Position numbers and translations under genes: made by a program
Shown here: one piece after another, positions 53,925-63,287 of the stretch
Layout: the number at the start of each line of letters is the position of its first letter
Numbering within the stretch: position 1 is the stretch's first letter
Assembly (NCBI RefSeq): GCF_014199595.1
Contig: NZ_JACHNX010000003.1
Location: forward strand, 1-64,000
Length of the DNA: 64,000 nt
DNA from: Sphingomonas yabuuchiae
GTDB taxonomy: Bacteria; Pseudomonadota; Alphaproteobacteria; Sphingomonadales; Sphingomonadaceae
Direction: 5' to 3'
Notes under the pieces: model-generated
What the model was told of the DNA's origin: nothing
What the model saw: only the letters and a program-made list of their open reading frames with translations
The model's database searches: none

Positions 53925-54640
53925 TCCCGCCGCCGTCCAAGACGCTCTGGGCCGCCGAATTGCCGCGCGCGCTGTGGATGGGCGCGACCTGGTGGCGGCA
54001 CCGCGCCTCGCTGACCGCCGCGCCGGAGGGAGACGGGCGGACGGTGATGGCGCTGCCCGGCCTGTTCAACACCGATGGGTCGAATATCGTGCTGCGCCGC
54101 TACCTGACCGCCAAGGGCTACCGCGTTCATGGCTGGGGGCTGGGTCGCAACCGTGGGGTGCGCAGCGTCGGGGCGGAGGCCGAACGACTGATCGCCCGCA
54201 TCGAGTCGCTATCCGATCAGGGGCCGGTGACGCTGATCGGTATCAGCCTGGGCGGGATCATGGCGCGGATGGCGGCGCAAGCCCGCCCCGATCTGGTCGC
54301 GGGCGTCATCACCATCGCCTCGCCCTATGCCGGGCCACCCCGCGCGACCAATGTCTGGCGGGCGTTCGAGCGGCTGACCGGCGAGCGGGTGGACGATCCG
54401 GCGGTGATCGCGCGCTCGACGACGATTGCAGGTCCGCTGCCCTGCCCTTCCGCCGCGATCTGGAGCCGGAACGACGGGCTGGTCGCAGGGACGATCTGCC
54501 GCGACGACACGACCCCGGCGGTCGAGGTCACGTCCAGCCATTTATGGGTTCAGCACAGGCCGCAGGTGCTGGCGGCGGTGGCGACCATCCTCGCCGGATG
54601 GCCGCCGCCCGTCAGCGATCAATCGTTGGCGGCGCGGTAG
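53921..54640 (+). CDS. Alpha/beta hydrolase, lipase-like
   Basis: About 239 aa. Catalytic Ser in TLIGISLGGIMARMAAQARP, probable Asp in IWSRNDGLVAGT and His in EVTSSHLWVQHR. The oxyanion region is MALPGLFNTDGSNIVLRRYL. I choose GTG 53921, which overlaps the TIGR02117 stop (GTGA); a GTG at 53882 gives 13 more residues. The substrate is not known; triacylglycerol-lipase-like proteins share this layout. Its 3' end overlaps the convergent lipoprotein gene by 22 bp. Confidence 0.8.
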   Translation: MIPPPSKTLWAAELPRALWMGATWWRHRASLTAAPEGDGRTVMALPGLFNTDGSNIVLRRYLTAKGYRVHGWGLGRNRGVRSVGAEAERLIARIESLSDQGPVTLIGISLGGIMARMAAQARPDLVAGVITIASPYAGPPRATNVWRAFERLTGERVDDPAVIARSTTIAGPLPCPSAAIWSRNDGLVAGTICRDDTTPAVEVTSSHLWVQHRPQVLAAVATILAGWPPPVSDQSLAAR

Positions 54641-54930
54641 CCGTCATAGCCCTGTTGGCTGGGCTGGCCCTGCGGGTTCTGCTGACATTGTTCGGGATGC
54701 TTGCGGCACTGCTTTTCATATTCGCGGCGCTCACGGCCTTCGCGCGCTTCCTTCTTGCGCATCTTGCGGCCGTAATTGCGGTCGGCCTCGTCCTGGCTCG
54801 TCGTGGTCCAATCGACCACCTGCCCCGCCGCCTGGAAGGGGGCCTTCACCACGCTGGCGACCGTCTTGACGCAGCCTCCGGTGGCCAGCGGCAGGGTCAG
54901 GACGGCGAGTTTCAGGACGAGGTTACGCAT
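54619..54930 (-). CDS. Small lipoprotein with a basic, Gln-rich C-terminus
   Basis: 103 aa. A lipoprotein signal ends LATGGC (Cys20). The mature part has VASVVKAPFQAAGQVVDWTT, a highly charged helix (GRKMRKKEAREGRERREYEK) and a tail QQNPQGQPSQQGYDGYRA. No family is recognised. The ATG at 54930 is chosen for the lipoprotein signal; the frame is open upstream into the glycerophosphodiesterase gene. It follows that gene by 14 bp. Confidence 0.75.
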   Translation of the reverse strand: MRNLVLKLAVLTLPLATGGCVKTVASVVKAPFQAAGQVVDWTTTSQDEADRNYGRKMRKKEAREGRERREYEKQCRKHPEQCQQNPQGQPSQQGYDGYRAAND

Positions 54931-54944
54931 GGTCTTGGGATCTT

Positions 54945-56030
54945 TCAGCGGGCGCGCAGATAAGCGTTGCGCGTTTCTACCCCGATTTGCGGGAAATCGG
55001 TGAAGAAACCGTCGATGCCCTGGCCCAGTGCGGCGCGAATTTCGCCCGCGACATCGCCATGCGCCTTGGGATTGGCGCCCCTGCGAAAGCCGGCCCGCAC
55101 GAACTGGTTTTCCGCGCGATAGGTCCAGGGGTGGACGCGAAGGCCCGCCGCATGGGCGTCGGCGACCAGGGACGAAGGCGCATCGCCGTTCCACAGCATC
55201 GCCTTGTCCGGCCCGATCCCCCAGGCATAGGTCGCGACCTGCTTCATACCCTCGGGCGTCATCATCGCGGCATAGCTGGGCGCGGCATTGTCCGCCGGAC
55301 CGCCCTCGCCCGAAACCAGCTGGATCAGGCGGATGCCGGTCATGGTCTTGAGGTGCTTGAGGTTGTTCACCTCGAACGACTGGATGAAGACCGGCGCATC
55401 GGCCGTCTTCCAGCCCGCCTTGTCCAGCGCGGCAATTAGCGGGGCGTCGGTGCCCTTGCCGATTCCGGCGAAATAGGTCGGATGCTTGGTTTCGGGATAG
55501 ATGGCGATGGTGCGACCGGTCTCCCTCGACCGGGTCTTCGCCAGCGCGATGATCTCCTCCAGCGTCGGGATCTCGAACTGCCCGTCATAGGCGGTCGAGC
55601 GCAGTTGCGGCAGGCGTTCACGGGCGCGGAGCGTCTTCAGCTCGGCGAGCGTGAAGTCCTCGGTGAACCAGCCGGTCTCGGCCTGGCCGTCGATCGTCTT
55701 GGTCGTCTTGCGATCGGCGAACTCCGGGTGGGCGGCGACATCGGTCGTGCCCGAAATCTCGTTCTCGTGTCGCGCGACGAGATGGCCGTCCCTGGTGGGC
55801 ACCAGATCGGGCTCGATCACGTCCGCGCCTTCGCGGATCGCAAGATCATAAGCGGCCAGCGTATGTTCGGGGCGCTGCCCGCTGGCCCCGCGATGCGCGA
55901 TGACGATCGGGGACGAAAGGGGAGGCGAGGAAAGCGGCTTGGGGGCGTCGGCGGACATGGCCTCACCCTGCCCCATGACGAGCGCAGCGGCAATGAGAGT
56001 GGTTCGCAACGGGAAACGCAGGGAAATCAT
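54945..56030 (-). CDS. glpQ: Glycerophosphodiester phosphodiesterase, periplasmic
   Basis: 361 aa with a signal peptide (about 1-27, cut near AMSADA). Hydrolyses glycerophosphodiesters from phospholipid turnover to glycerol-3-phosphate and alcohol. Catalytic motif IVIAHRGASGQRPEHTLAAY, metal-site GADVIEPDLVPTRDGHLVAR and the closing GIDGFFTDFP. Length and layout fit the GlpQ subgroup. It is divergent from the aldehyde oxidoreductase operon with under 50 bp between starts. Confidence 0.94.
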   Translation of the reverse strand: MISLRFPLRTTLIAAALVMGQGEAMSADAPKPLSSPPLSSPIVIAHRGASGQRPEHTLAAYDLAIREGADVIEPDLVPTRDGHLVARHENEISGTTDVAAHPEFADRKTTKTIDGQAETGWFTEDFTLAELKTLRARERLPQLRSTAYDGQFEIPTLEEIIALAKTRSRETGRTIAIYPETKHPTYFAGIGKGTDAPLIAALDKAGWKTADAPVFIQSFEVNNLKHLKTMTGIRLIQLVSGEGGPADNAAPSYAAMMTPEGMKQVATYAWGIGPDKAMLWNGDAPSSLVADAHAAGLRVHPWTYRAENQFVRAGFRRGANPKAHGDVAGEIRAALGQGIDGFFTDFPQIGVETRNAYLRAR

Positions 56031-56072
56031 GGCGTTTGTTCATCCATTCCTAATCCCAAAGGGGATGCGCCC

Positions 56073-56609
56073 GTGCATTTCACAATCAATGGTCAATCGC
56101 ATGACATCGAGGTCGATGTCCGAACCTCCCTCCTCGACCTGTGTCGCGAGCATCTGGGCCTGACCGGCTCGAAAAAGGGCTGCGACCATGGCCAGTGCGG
56201 CGCGTGCACGATGCTGGTCAACGGACGCCGCGTGAACAGCTGCCTGACGCTGGCGGTGATGCATCAGGATGACGAGATCACCACCATTGAGGGACTGGGC
56301 CAGCCGGGCAATCTCCACCCCTTGCAGGATGCGTTCGTGCGGCATGACGGTTTCCAGTGCGGATACTGCACGCCGGGCCAGATCTGTTCGGCGGTCGGCA
56401 TGATGGACGAGGTGAAGAAGGGCTGGCCCAGCCATGTCACCGAAGATTTGGGCGCGGCCGAGCTGACGGTGGAGGAAATCTCCGAACGGATGAGCGGCAA
56501 TTTGTGCCGCTGTGCCGCCTATCCCAATATCGTCGATGCGATCCGCGACGTGGCGGGCCTGGGCGACCGCAATCCCAACGAGGACGTCGGTAAGGAGGTC
56601 GCGGCATGA
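56073..56609 (+). CDS. paoA: Aldehyde oxidoreductase 2Fe-2S subunit, PaoA-like
   Basis: 178 aa. Two 2Fe-2S clusters: the plant-type site [20 protein letters not shown] with CLTLAVM, and the helical site [17 protein letters not shown] with [10 protein letters not shown]. Transfers electrons from the molybdenum centre to FAD. The start is GTG 56073 with AAAGGGG 8 bases upstream. The in-frame upstream sequence has no twin-arginine leader, which E. coli PaoA has, so this enzyme is probably cytoplasmic. It is first of a five-gene operon and overlaps paoB by 4 bp. Confidence 0.93.
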   Translation: MHFTINGQSHDIEVDVRTSLLDLCREHLGLTGSKKGCDHGQCGACTMLVNGRRVNSCLTLAVMHQDDEITTIEGLGQPGNLHPLQDAFVRHDGFQCGYCTPGQICSAVGMMDEVKKGWPSHVTEDLGAAELTVEEISERMSGNLCRCAAYPNIVDAIRDVAGLGDRNPNEDVGKEVAA

Positions 56610-57589
56610 AGCTGTTCGACTATGCCCGCGCCGACTCGGTCGCGACCGCCACCCGTGACGGGGCGGTGCCGGGCGCGCGCTTCATCGCGGGTGGCACCAA
56701 CCTGCTCGACCTGATGAAATTGCAGGTCGAGACGCCCGAGACGTTGGTCGACATCAGCCGCCTGGCCCTGACGGAGATCGAGGAGCGCGAGGATGGCGGC
56801 CTGACCATCGGTGCGCTGGTGCCCAATAGCGACCTTGCCGCCGATGCCCGCGTGATCGAGCGCTATCCGGTGCTGTCGCGCGCCTTGCTGGCCGGGGCTT
56901 CGGGGCAATTGCGCAACAAGGCATCGACCGGCGGCAACCTGCTCCAGCGCACGCGCTGCTATTATTTCTACGACCCCGCCACCCCGTGCAACAAGCGCGA
57001 GCCTGGCAGTGGCTGTTCGGCGATCGGCGGCGAGAACCGCATCCTCGCCATCCTCGGCACCTCGGACCAGTGCATCGCGACGCACCCCAGCGACATGGCG
57101 GTCGCCATGCGCGCATTGGAGGCGGTGATCGTCACGCAAAAGCCCGACGGCGACCGCCGCCGGATCGCGATCGGTGACTTTTATCGCCTGCCGGCAGCCA
57201 CGCCCGAGATCGAGAATGTCCTGGAGCCGGGCGAGCTGATCACCCATGTCGAACTGCCCCCCGCGCCCGCGGGTCGCCAGACCTATCGCAAGGTGCGCGA
57301 CCGGGCGTCCTATGCCTTCGCGCTGGTCTCGGTCGCCGGGATCGTCGCGATCGAGGGCGGCCGGATCGCCTCGGCGCGCCTCGCCTTTGGCGGGCTCGGT
57401 CCGATGCCGTGGCGCAACGAGGCGGTGGAGGCCGCGCTGGTCGGACAGGAGCCGACCGACGCCGCCTTCCACGCCGCCGCCGACGCGCTGCTGGCGGACG
57501 CCAGGGGCTATGGCTCGAACGACTTCAAGATTCCGCTGACGCGTCGCACCCTGGTCGCGACGCTCCGTGAACTGACGCAGGAGGGCTGA
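56606..57589 (+). CDS. paoB: Aldehyde oxidoreductase FAD subunit, PaoB-like
   Basis: 327 aa. FAD-binding fold with [20 protein letters not shown] and [20 protein letters not shown]. The insert [20 protein letters not shown] and the distant [17 protein letters not shown] carry Cys like those that bind an extra 4Fe-4S cluster in E. coli PaoB. This places the operon in the PaoABC group, apart from generic xanthine dehydrogenases. ATGA overlap with paoA. Confidence 0.93.
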   Translation: MKLFDYARADSVATATRDGAVPGARFIAGGTNLLDLMKLQVETPETLVDISRLALTEIEEREDGGLTIGALVPNSDLAADARVIERYPVLSRALLAGASGQLRNKASTGGNLLQRTRCYYFYDPATPCNKREPGSGCSAIGGENRILAILGTSDQCIATHPSDMAVAMRALEAVIVTQKPDGDRRRIAIGDFYRLPAATPEIENVLEPGELITHVELPPAPAGRQTYRKVRDRASYAFALVSVAGIVAIEGGRIASARLAFGGLGPMPWRNEAVEAALVGQEPTDAAFHAAADALLADARGYGSNDFKIPLTRRTLVATLRELTQEG

Positions 57590-57593
57590 TCCC

Positions 57594-59831
57594 ATGTTCG
57601 GATTCGGCAAGGACGATACGAACGCGCTGACCATGAATCAGCCGCATCCCGACAGCCTGCTCGACACGGGCGTGCAGGGGGTGATTTCCAAACCGCTCGA
57701 CCGCGTGGACGGCCCGAAAAAGGTGACGGGCACCGCCACCTATGCGGCCGAATACGCCATCGAAAATGTCGCGCACGGCGTGCTGGTCAGTGCGACCAAG
57801 GGCCATGCCAAGATCAAGGCGATCGACGCCGATGCGGTCAAGGCCATCCCCGGCGTCATCGACGTCATCACCGACTACGACACCTTCATCCGCAATTCGC
57901 AGCAGGGCGGCGAGACGAGCGCACCGACCCAAGGCGTGCGCACCATCGACTATTTCGGCGAGATCATCGCGATCGTCGTCGCCGAGAGCTTCGAAGTGGC
58001 ACGTGACGCGGCCAAGCAATTGAAGGTCGACTATGAACCGCTCGACGGCACGTTCGACTATGAGGCGAACAAGGGCGAAGCCGAGCCTGCGCCCGACGGC
58101 CTGATCAAGGGCCATTACGACCAGGGCGATTTCGACAAGGCGTTCGAGAATGCCCCCGTCAAGGTCGACGTGACCTATACCACCCCCAGCCAGAACTCGG
58201 CGGCGATGGAGCCGCACGCCTCGATCGCGGTGTGGGAGGATGGCGCGCTGACGCTCTACGGCGCGTACCAGATGCCGACCTCCGACGCGCAGCAGCTGGC
58301 CAAGGCGCTGGGTGTCGCGCAGTCCAAGGTGCGAATCATCTCGCGCTATATCGGCGGCGGCTTCGGATCGAAGCTGGGCATCGCACCCGAGAGCGTCGCC
58401 GCCGCCATCGCCGCCAAGCAGCTTGGCCGCCCGGTCAAGGCGGTGATGCTGCGCCAGCAGGTGTTCGACGCCACCGTCCGCCGCTCCAATACCGAACAGC
58501 GGATGCGGCTGGGCGCCGAGGCGGGCGGCCGGATCGTGGCGCTGGGCCATGAATCCATCACCTCCAACCTGCCCGACGAGGATTTCTTCGAACCCGTCGG
58601 GATCGGTACGCACTTCCTCTATGGCGGCGAGAATCGGCGGATCAATCATGACGTGGTCCGGCTGAACTGGACGCTGTCGGGCTCGATGCGCGCCCCCGGC
58701 GAGGCGGTCGGCATGGTCGGCATGGAATGCGCCATGGACGAGCTGGCGGAAGCCATCGGCATGGACCCCATCGCCCTGCGCAAGGTCAACGACCCCCAGC
58801 AGGACCCGGAATTGAAGGTGCCCTATTCCTCGCGCAACCTGACGCGTTCGCTGGAGGAAGGCGCGAAGCATTTCGGCTGGGACCAGCGCCAGGCACCGGG
58901 CCAGCGGCGCGAGGGCGACTGGCTGATCGGCATGGGCGTTGCCGCCGCCTGCCGCTCGAACCAGTTGCAACAGTCCGCCGCCAAGGTCGAACTGCACCCG
59001 GACGGCAGCGCGACGGTATCCTCCGCGATGACCGATATCGGCACCGGCAGCTATACCATCATGGCGCAGATCGCCGCCGAGATCCTGGGCCTGCCGGTCG
59101 AGAAGGTGACCATGTCGCTGGGCGACACCAACGATCCCCCCGCCGCCGGTTCGGGCGGGTCCTGGGGTGCGGCGTCGGCTGGTTCGGCGGTGTATCTCGC
59201 GGCCGAGCGCGTGCGCGAGAGGCTGGCCAAGGCGATGGGCGTGAAGCCCGAGGACCTGACGCTCAAGGACGGCATGGCGATCGGCGACAATCGCTCGGTG
59301 CCGCTGGCCGAACTGGTCGGCAAGGATGGCCTGTCCGCCATCGGCGAGATCAAGCCGGGCCAGCAGGAAAAGCAGTTCAACCAGGCGAGCTACGGCGCGC
59401 ATTTCGCCGAGGTCGGCGTGAACGTCGTCACCGGCGAGGTCCGCGTCCGGCGGATGCTGGGCGTGTTCGCGGCGGGGCGCGTGCTCAACGCCAAGACGGC
59501 GCGCTCGCAATGCCTGGGCGGCATGACCTTCGGCATCGGCACCGCGCTGACCGAGGATCTGATCCACGATCCGCGCACCGGCAAGCTGGTCAACCACGAC
59601 CTGGCGGAATATCATGTGCCGGTGAACGCCGATGTGCCCCAGCTGGAAGTCCATTTCCTCGACGAGCGAGACATCCATGCCAATCCGATCCATGCCAAGG
59701 GGATTGGCGAGCTGGGCATTTCCGGCGCGGCCCCGGCCGTGGTCAACGCCATCTACAACGCCACCGGCGTGCGGGTGCGCGAAATGCCGGTGACGCTCGA
59801 CAAGCTGCTCGATCATCTTCCGGCGCTTTGA
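57594..59831 (+). CDS. paoC: Aldehyde oxidoreductase molybdopterin subunit, PaoC-like
   Basis: 745 aa. Binds the molybdenum cofactor and the aldehyde. Motifs include KKVTGTATYAAEYAIENVAH, YIGGGFGSKLGIAPESVAAA, GSGGSWGAASAGSAVYLAAE and the C-terminal GIGELGISGAAPAVVNAIYN with the presumed catalytic Glu706. No leader peptide. It starts 4 bp after paoB and its stop overlaps the next start (TGATG). Confidence 0.95.
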   Translation: MFGFGKDDTNALTMNQPHPDSLLDTGVQGVISKPLDRVDGPKKVTGTATYAAEYAIENVAHGVLVSATKGHAKIKAIDADAVKAIPGVIDVITDYDTFIRNSQQGGETSAPTQGVRTIDYFGEIIAIVVAESFEVARDAAKQLKVDYEPLDGTFDYEANKGEAEPAPDGLIKGHYDQGDFDKAFENAPVKVDVTYTTPSQNSAAMEPHASIAVWEDGALTLYGAYQMPTSDAQQLAKALGVAQSKVRIISRYIGGGFGSKLGIAPESVAAAIAAKQLGRPVKAVMLRQQVFDATVRRSNTEQRMRLGAEAGGRIVALGHESITSNLPDEDFFEPVGIGTHFLYGGENRRINHDVVRLNWTLSGSMRAPGEAVGMVGMECAMDELAEAIGMDPIALRKVNDPQQDPELKVPYSSRNLTRSLEEGAKHFGWDQRQAPGQRREGDWLIGMGVAAACRSNQLQQSAAKVELHPDGSATVSSAMTDIGTGSYTIMAQIAAEILGLPVEKVTMSLGDTNDPPAAGSGGSWGAASAGSAVYLAAERVRERLAKAMGVKPEDLTLKDGMAIGDNRSVPLAELVGKDGLSAIGEIKPGQQEKQFNQASYGAHFAEVGVNVVTGEVRVRRMLGVFAAGRVLNAKTARSQCLGGMTFGIGTALTEDLIHDPRTGKLVNHDLAEYHVPVNADVPQLEVHFLDERDIHANPIHAKGIGELGISGAAPAVVNAIYNATGVRVREMPVTLDKLLDHLPAL

Positions 59832-60754
59832 TGAGCGACCATGACAGCGTCCTCGCCGCCGCAAGGGAATGGCGGGGCGAGCCGATGGCGATCGCGACGG
59901 TGGTGTCGACCTGGGGGTCGGCACCACGCCCGCGCGGCAGCCATATGCTGGTCCATGCCGATGGCCGGTTCGAGGGATCGGTGTCGGGCGGCTGCGTCGA
60001 GAACGACATTCTCCATACCGCCGCCGAAGTCATCGCGGGCACGCCGTTCCAGGTGAAGCGCTACGGCGTGGCCGACGCCTCGGCCTGGGAAGTCGGCCTA
60101 CCCTGCGGCGGCGAGATCGCGGTGATGGTGCAGCCGGTGTCGGCGGACGGCTTCGACCCCGAACTCTTCGACCGGATCGCCGAGGCGCGCGAGCGGGGCC
60201 AGGCGCTGACCGTCACCACCGACTTGACCAGCGGCCATTCGGACCTGCGCCCGATCGAGACGGGCGAGGTCTTCGCCAATCGCTACGACCCGCCGCGCCG
60301 GTTGCTGATCGTCGGCGCGGTGCAGATCGCACAGTCTCTCGCGCAACTCGCGCAGACTTTGGGCATCGCCACGGTCGTCATCGACCCGCGCGCCCGCTTC
60401 CTGACCGAGGAACGCTTTCCCGGCGTCACGCTGGACGACCGCTGGCCCGACGAGGCGGTGGCGGCCTATGCCCCCGGCCCGGCGACCGCCGTGGTGACGC
60501 TGAGCCACGACACCAAGATCGACGACCCCGCATTGGTCGCCGCGCTCGCCAGCGACACCGCCTATGTCGGCGCCTTGGGCAGTCGGCGCAGCCATGCCGC
60601 ACGACGCGAGCGGCTGGCGGCGATGGGTGTCGCCGCAGAAGCGATCGACCGGATCGACGGTCCGGTCGGGCTGGATATCGGCGCGATCGGCCCTTCCGAA
60701 ATCGCCCTGTCGATCGCAGCCGCCATGATCGGAGCCTTTCATGATCGACCCTGA
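59831..60754 (+). CDS. XdhC/PaoD-type molybdenum cofactor insertion chaperone
   Basis: 307 aa. Binds and matures molybdenum cofactor for the adjacent oxidoreductase. N-terminal XdhC motif WGSAPRPRGSHMLVHADGRF with SVSGGCVENDI and GLPCGGEIAV; the C-terminal Rossmann-like domain has RLLIVGAVQIAQSLAQLAQT and AYVGALGSRRSHAARRERLA. It is coupled to paoC by a 1-base stop/start overlap. Confidence 0.92.
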   Translation: MSDHDSVLAAAREWRGEPMAIATVVSTWGSAPRPRGSHMLVHADGRFEGSVSGGCVENDILHTAAEVIAGTPFQVKRYGVADASAWEVGLPCGGEIAVMVQPVSADGFDPELFDRIAEARERGQALTVTTDLTSGHSDLRPIETGEVFANRYDPPRRLLIVGAVQIAQSLAQLAQTLGIATVVIDPRARFLTEERFPGVTLDDRWPDEAVAAYAPGPATAVVTLSHDTKIDDPALVAALASDTAYVGALGSRRSHAARRERLAAMGVAAEAIDRIDGPVGLDIGAIGPSEIALSIAAAMIGAFHDRP

Positions 60755-61364
60755 AAATGTCGCCCTGGTCCTGCTGGCGGCGGGCCGGTCGAGCCGCTTC
60801 GGCATGGAGAACAAGCTGGAAGCCGAGTTTCTCGGCAAGCCGGTCGGCTTTCACGTCACCACCGCGTTGGAGAGCGTCCCCTTTGCCGAGCGGATCGTGG
60901 TGACGGACGGATGCCAGCTCGATTTCGCGTCACGCGGCTATCGCGTTATCCATAACGCCGAGGTCGGTCGGGGCATGTCCCACTCGCTGCATCTGGGCGT
61001 GCGCGAGGCGATGACGGCGTCGCCCCAGGCGATCCTGATCGCCCTGGCCGATATGCCGCGCGTGACGGCGGCGCACATCTATCGCCTGTTCGATGCGTTC
61101 GAGGGGCCGGACTCGGTGGTGGTGTCGAGTAATGGCGAGCACCCAACCCCGCCGGGCATCTTCGGTGCGGGCCGGTTCGACGCGTTGCTCACTCTGCAAG
61201 GCGACGAGGGCGGTCGCAAGCTGGTCGCGGGCGGACGGCATGTCGTGACCACGCCTGCCGAGTTGATCGACATCGACACGCCCGAGGATCTGGAACGCCT
61301 GCGCCAGCTCGTCCACGCCCCCGAGCGGACGATCACTCGTGGCGAAGCGCGTCGATCGGATTGA
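60741..61364 (+). CDS. MobA-like NTP transferase (cofactor cytidylyl/guanylyltransferase)
   Basis: 207 aa. Nucleotidyltransferase motif [20 protein letters not shown] (Gly-rich loop and Lys), [20 protein letters not shown] and [20 protein letters not shown]. This group (MocA/XdhA-associated) finishes molybdopterin cytosine dinucleotide, the cofactor form used by Pao-type enzymes. It overlaps the chaperone gene by 14 bp and the convergent permease gene by about 32 bp. Confidence 0.88.
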   Translation: MIDPENVALVLLAAGRSSRFGMENKLEAEFLGKPVGFHVTTALESVPFAERIVVTDGCQLDFASRGYRVIHNAEVGRGMSHSLHLGVREAMTASPQAILIALADMPRVTAAHIYRLFDAFEGPDSVVVSSNGEHPTPPGIFGAGRFDALLTLQGDEGGRKLVAGGRHVVTTPAELIDIDTPEDLERLRQLVHAPERTITRGEARRSD

Positions 61365-62538
61365 GCGCCGCCGCCCGCCGCGCCGGGAAGTAACCGAACA
61401 CCACCCCGATCACCGCCGAAATGGCAAAGGCGATGATGTTGATCTGCGGATCGAAGGTCCAGGGCACCTGCATTACCGGCACCAGCAGAGCAATGATCGC
61501 CTGCGCCAGGATCAGGCCGATGATCCCGCCCAGGCAGGACAGCACCACCGCCTCGACCAGGAACTGCATCAGCACCTCGCGCGCGACCGCACCGATGGCC
61601 AGGCGGATGCCGATCTCACGCGTGCGCTCGGTCACGGACACCAGCATGATGTTCATGATGCCGATGCCGCCGACCACCAGGCTGATCGCCGCCACCGCGG
61701 CGACGATGCGGGTCAGCATGGTCGTCGTGCTGGTCAGCGTGTCGCTGATCTGCTTGGTGTCGAAGATGTTGAAGTCGTCGTCCTTGCCGCCGCTGATGTT
61801 GCGCCGTTCGCGGAGCAGATCGGTGAGCGACGATTGCACCGCCGAGGTCGAATAGGCCTGATCGACACCGACCAGCATCAGGCGAATGTCGCGGCTGCCG
61901 GTGAAGCGGCGCTGGACCGCCTTGATCGGCATCAGCACCACGTCGTCCTGATCGCCGAAGCCCCCCTGCCCGCGCGTCGTCAGCACGCCGATCACGTCGC
62001 AGCTGATCGCCCCGATACGGAAGCGCTTGCCGACCGCATCGGTGCTGCGAAACAGGTTCTGGCGGACGGTATTGCCGATGATGCACACCGCCTTGCCCGC
62101 TGCCTGCTCGGCCGGGGTCCAGGTGCGGCCCGAGGCCAGCGGCCAGGGCTGGACGGTGAAATAGGCCAGCGTCGTGCCGGTAACGGTGGTCGACCAGTTC
62201 GCGCCTTCATAGATGGCGGTCGCCGTCGTCTGCGCCTGCGGCGCCACCGCCGTGACGCCCGCGATCTGGTCGGCGATCGCCTCGACATCCTCGGGCTTGA
62301 AGTCGGGCGGACGCGGGCCGCCGCCGCCGCGTCCGAAGCCTTGGCCGGGGCGGACCTGAAGGATGTTGGTGCCCAGCGACGAGATCGACTGCTGCACGGC
62401 CGCCGTCGTCGCCTTGCCCAGCGTCACCATGGTCACGACCGCGCCGACGCCGATGATGATGCCCAACGTCGTCAGGAACGAGCGCAGCACATGCCGCCGG
62501 ATCGAGCGGATGGCGAGGATGAGCGTGGTGCCGAACAT
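61333..62538 (-). CDS. MacB-type ABC transporter permease
   Basis: 401 aa. N-terminal helix ([20 protein letters not shown]), a large periplasmic domain (about 60-270) with [20 protein letters not shown], and three C-terminal FtsX-type helices including [20 protein letters not shown] and [20 protein letters not shown]. The ATPase is a separate gene, unlike E. coli MacB. The ATG overlaps the ATPase stop by 1 base. Substrate unknown; family members export macrolides, peptides or protoporphyrin. Confidence 0.9.
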   Translation of the reverse strand: MFGTTLILAIRSIRRHVLRSFLTTLGIIIGVGAVVTMVTLGKATTAAVQQSISSLGTNILQVRPGQGFGRGGGGPRPPDFKPEDVEAIADQIAGVTAVAPQAQTTATAIYEGANWSTTVTGTTLAYFTVQPWPLASGRTWTPAEQAAGKAVCIIGNTVRQNLFRSTDAVGKRFRIGAISCDVIGVLTTRGQGGFGDQDDVVLMPIKAVQRRFTGSRDIRLMLVGVDQAYSTSAVQSSLTDLLRERRNISGGKDDDFNIFDTKQISDTLTSTTTMLTRIVAAVAAISLVVGGIGIMNIMLVSVTERTREIGIRLAIGAVAREVLMQFLVEAVVLSCLGGIIGLILAQAIIALLVPVMQVPWTFDPQINIIAFAISAVIGVVFGYFPARRAAALNPIDALRHE

Positions 62539-63287
62539 CAGTTCCCATCCCTGTCGAACGGGGCCATGTCCGGCACGACGCCCGGCCGGTGCTGCGCCTC
62601 GATCCGATCGACCAGCCCGTCCTTGAAGTGGATGACCGTGCGCGCGAACGCGGCCATGTCCGGTTCGTGCGTGACCATCAGCACGGTAATGTTGCTGTCC
62701 CGGTTGAGCCCGGTCAGCAACTCCATGATCTCGACCGAGCGTTCGGAATCGAGATTGCCGGTCGGCTCGTCGGCAAGAAGGACGTCGGGGCTGGTGACGA
62801 TGGCGCGCGCGATCGCCACGCGCTGCTGCTGTCCGCCCGACAGCTCGGCGGGCGTATGGTCCCACCATTTGTCGAGGCCGACCTTCTCCAGCGCCGCCAT
62901 GCCCAGATCGCGCCGGGTCCTTTTGTCCTCACCGCGATAGAGCAGCGGCAGCTCGACATTCTCCAGCGCGGTGGTGCGCGACAACAGGTTGAAGCCCTGG
63001 AACACGAAACCCAGATAGCGCCGCCGCAGCATGGCGCGCTGGTCGCGGTCCAGCGTCTCGACATGATGGCCGCGGAACAGGAAGTTTCCGCCGCTCGGCA
63101 CGTCCAGACATCCCAATATGTTCATCGTGGTCGACTTGCCCGACCCCGAAGGCCCCATCACGGCGACGAAATCACCCGCCGCAATGTCCAGGTCGACACC
63201 CTTCAGCGCCTGGAACTGGGTCGCCCCCATGCCATAGGTCTTGGTGACGCCGCGAAGCTGGATGAGCGGGGCGTCAGCGGCCACCAC
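62538..63287 (-). CDS. MacB-type ABC transporter ATP-binding protein
   Basis: About 249 aa. Walker [21 protein letters not shown]-loop [20 protein letters not shown], signature [15 protein letters not shown] and Walker [15 protein letters not shown]. The frame is open to 63362, but the N-terminus ([12 protein letters not shown]) fits a GTG start near 63287, overlapping the adaptor gene's end by 14 bp. It is the middle gene of the adaptor-ATPase-permease operon. Confidence 0.92.
   Translation of the reverse strand: MVAADAPLIQLRGVTKTYGMGATQFQALKGVDLDIAAGDFVAVMGPSGSGKSTTMNILGCLDVPSGGNFLFRGHHVETLDRDQRAMLRRRYLGFVFQGFNLLSRTTALENVELPLLYRGEDKRTRRDLGMAALEKVGLDKWWDHTPAELSGGQQQRVAIARAIVTSPDVLLADEPTGNLDSERSVEIMELLTGLNRDSNITVLMVTHEPDMAAFARTVIHFKDGLVDRIEAQHRPGVVPDMAPFDRDGN

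Noticed and set aside
55482..56072. N-terminal extension of the 2Fe-2S subunit frame
   Set aside because: It is antisense to glpQ, has no leader peptide or homology, and a GTG with a good ribosome binding site starts the domain at 56073.
57525..59927. 800-codon minus-strand frame antisense to paoC
   Set aside because: Shadow of the molybdopterin subunit, which carries all family motifs.
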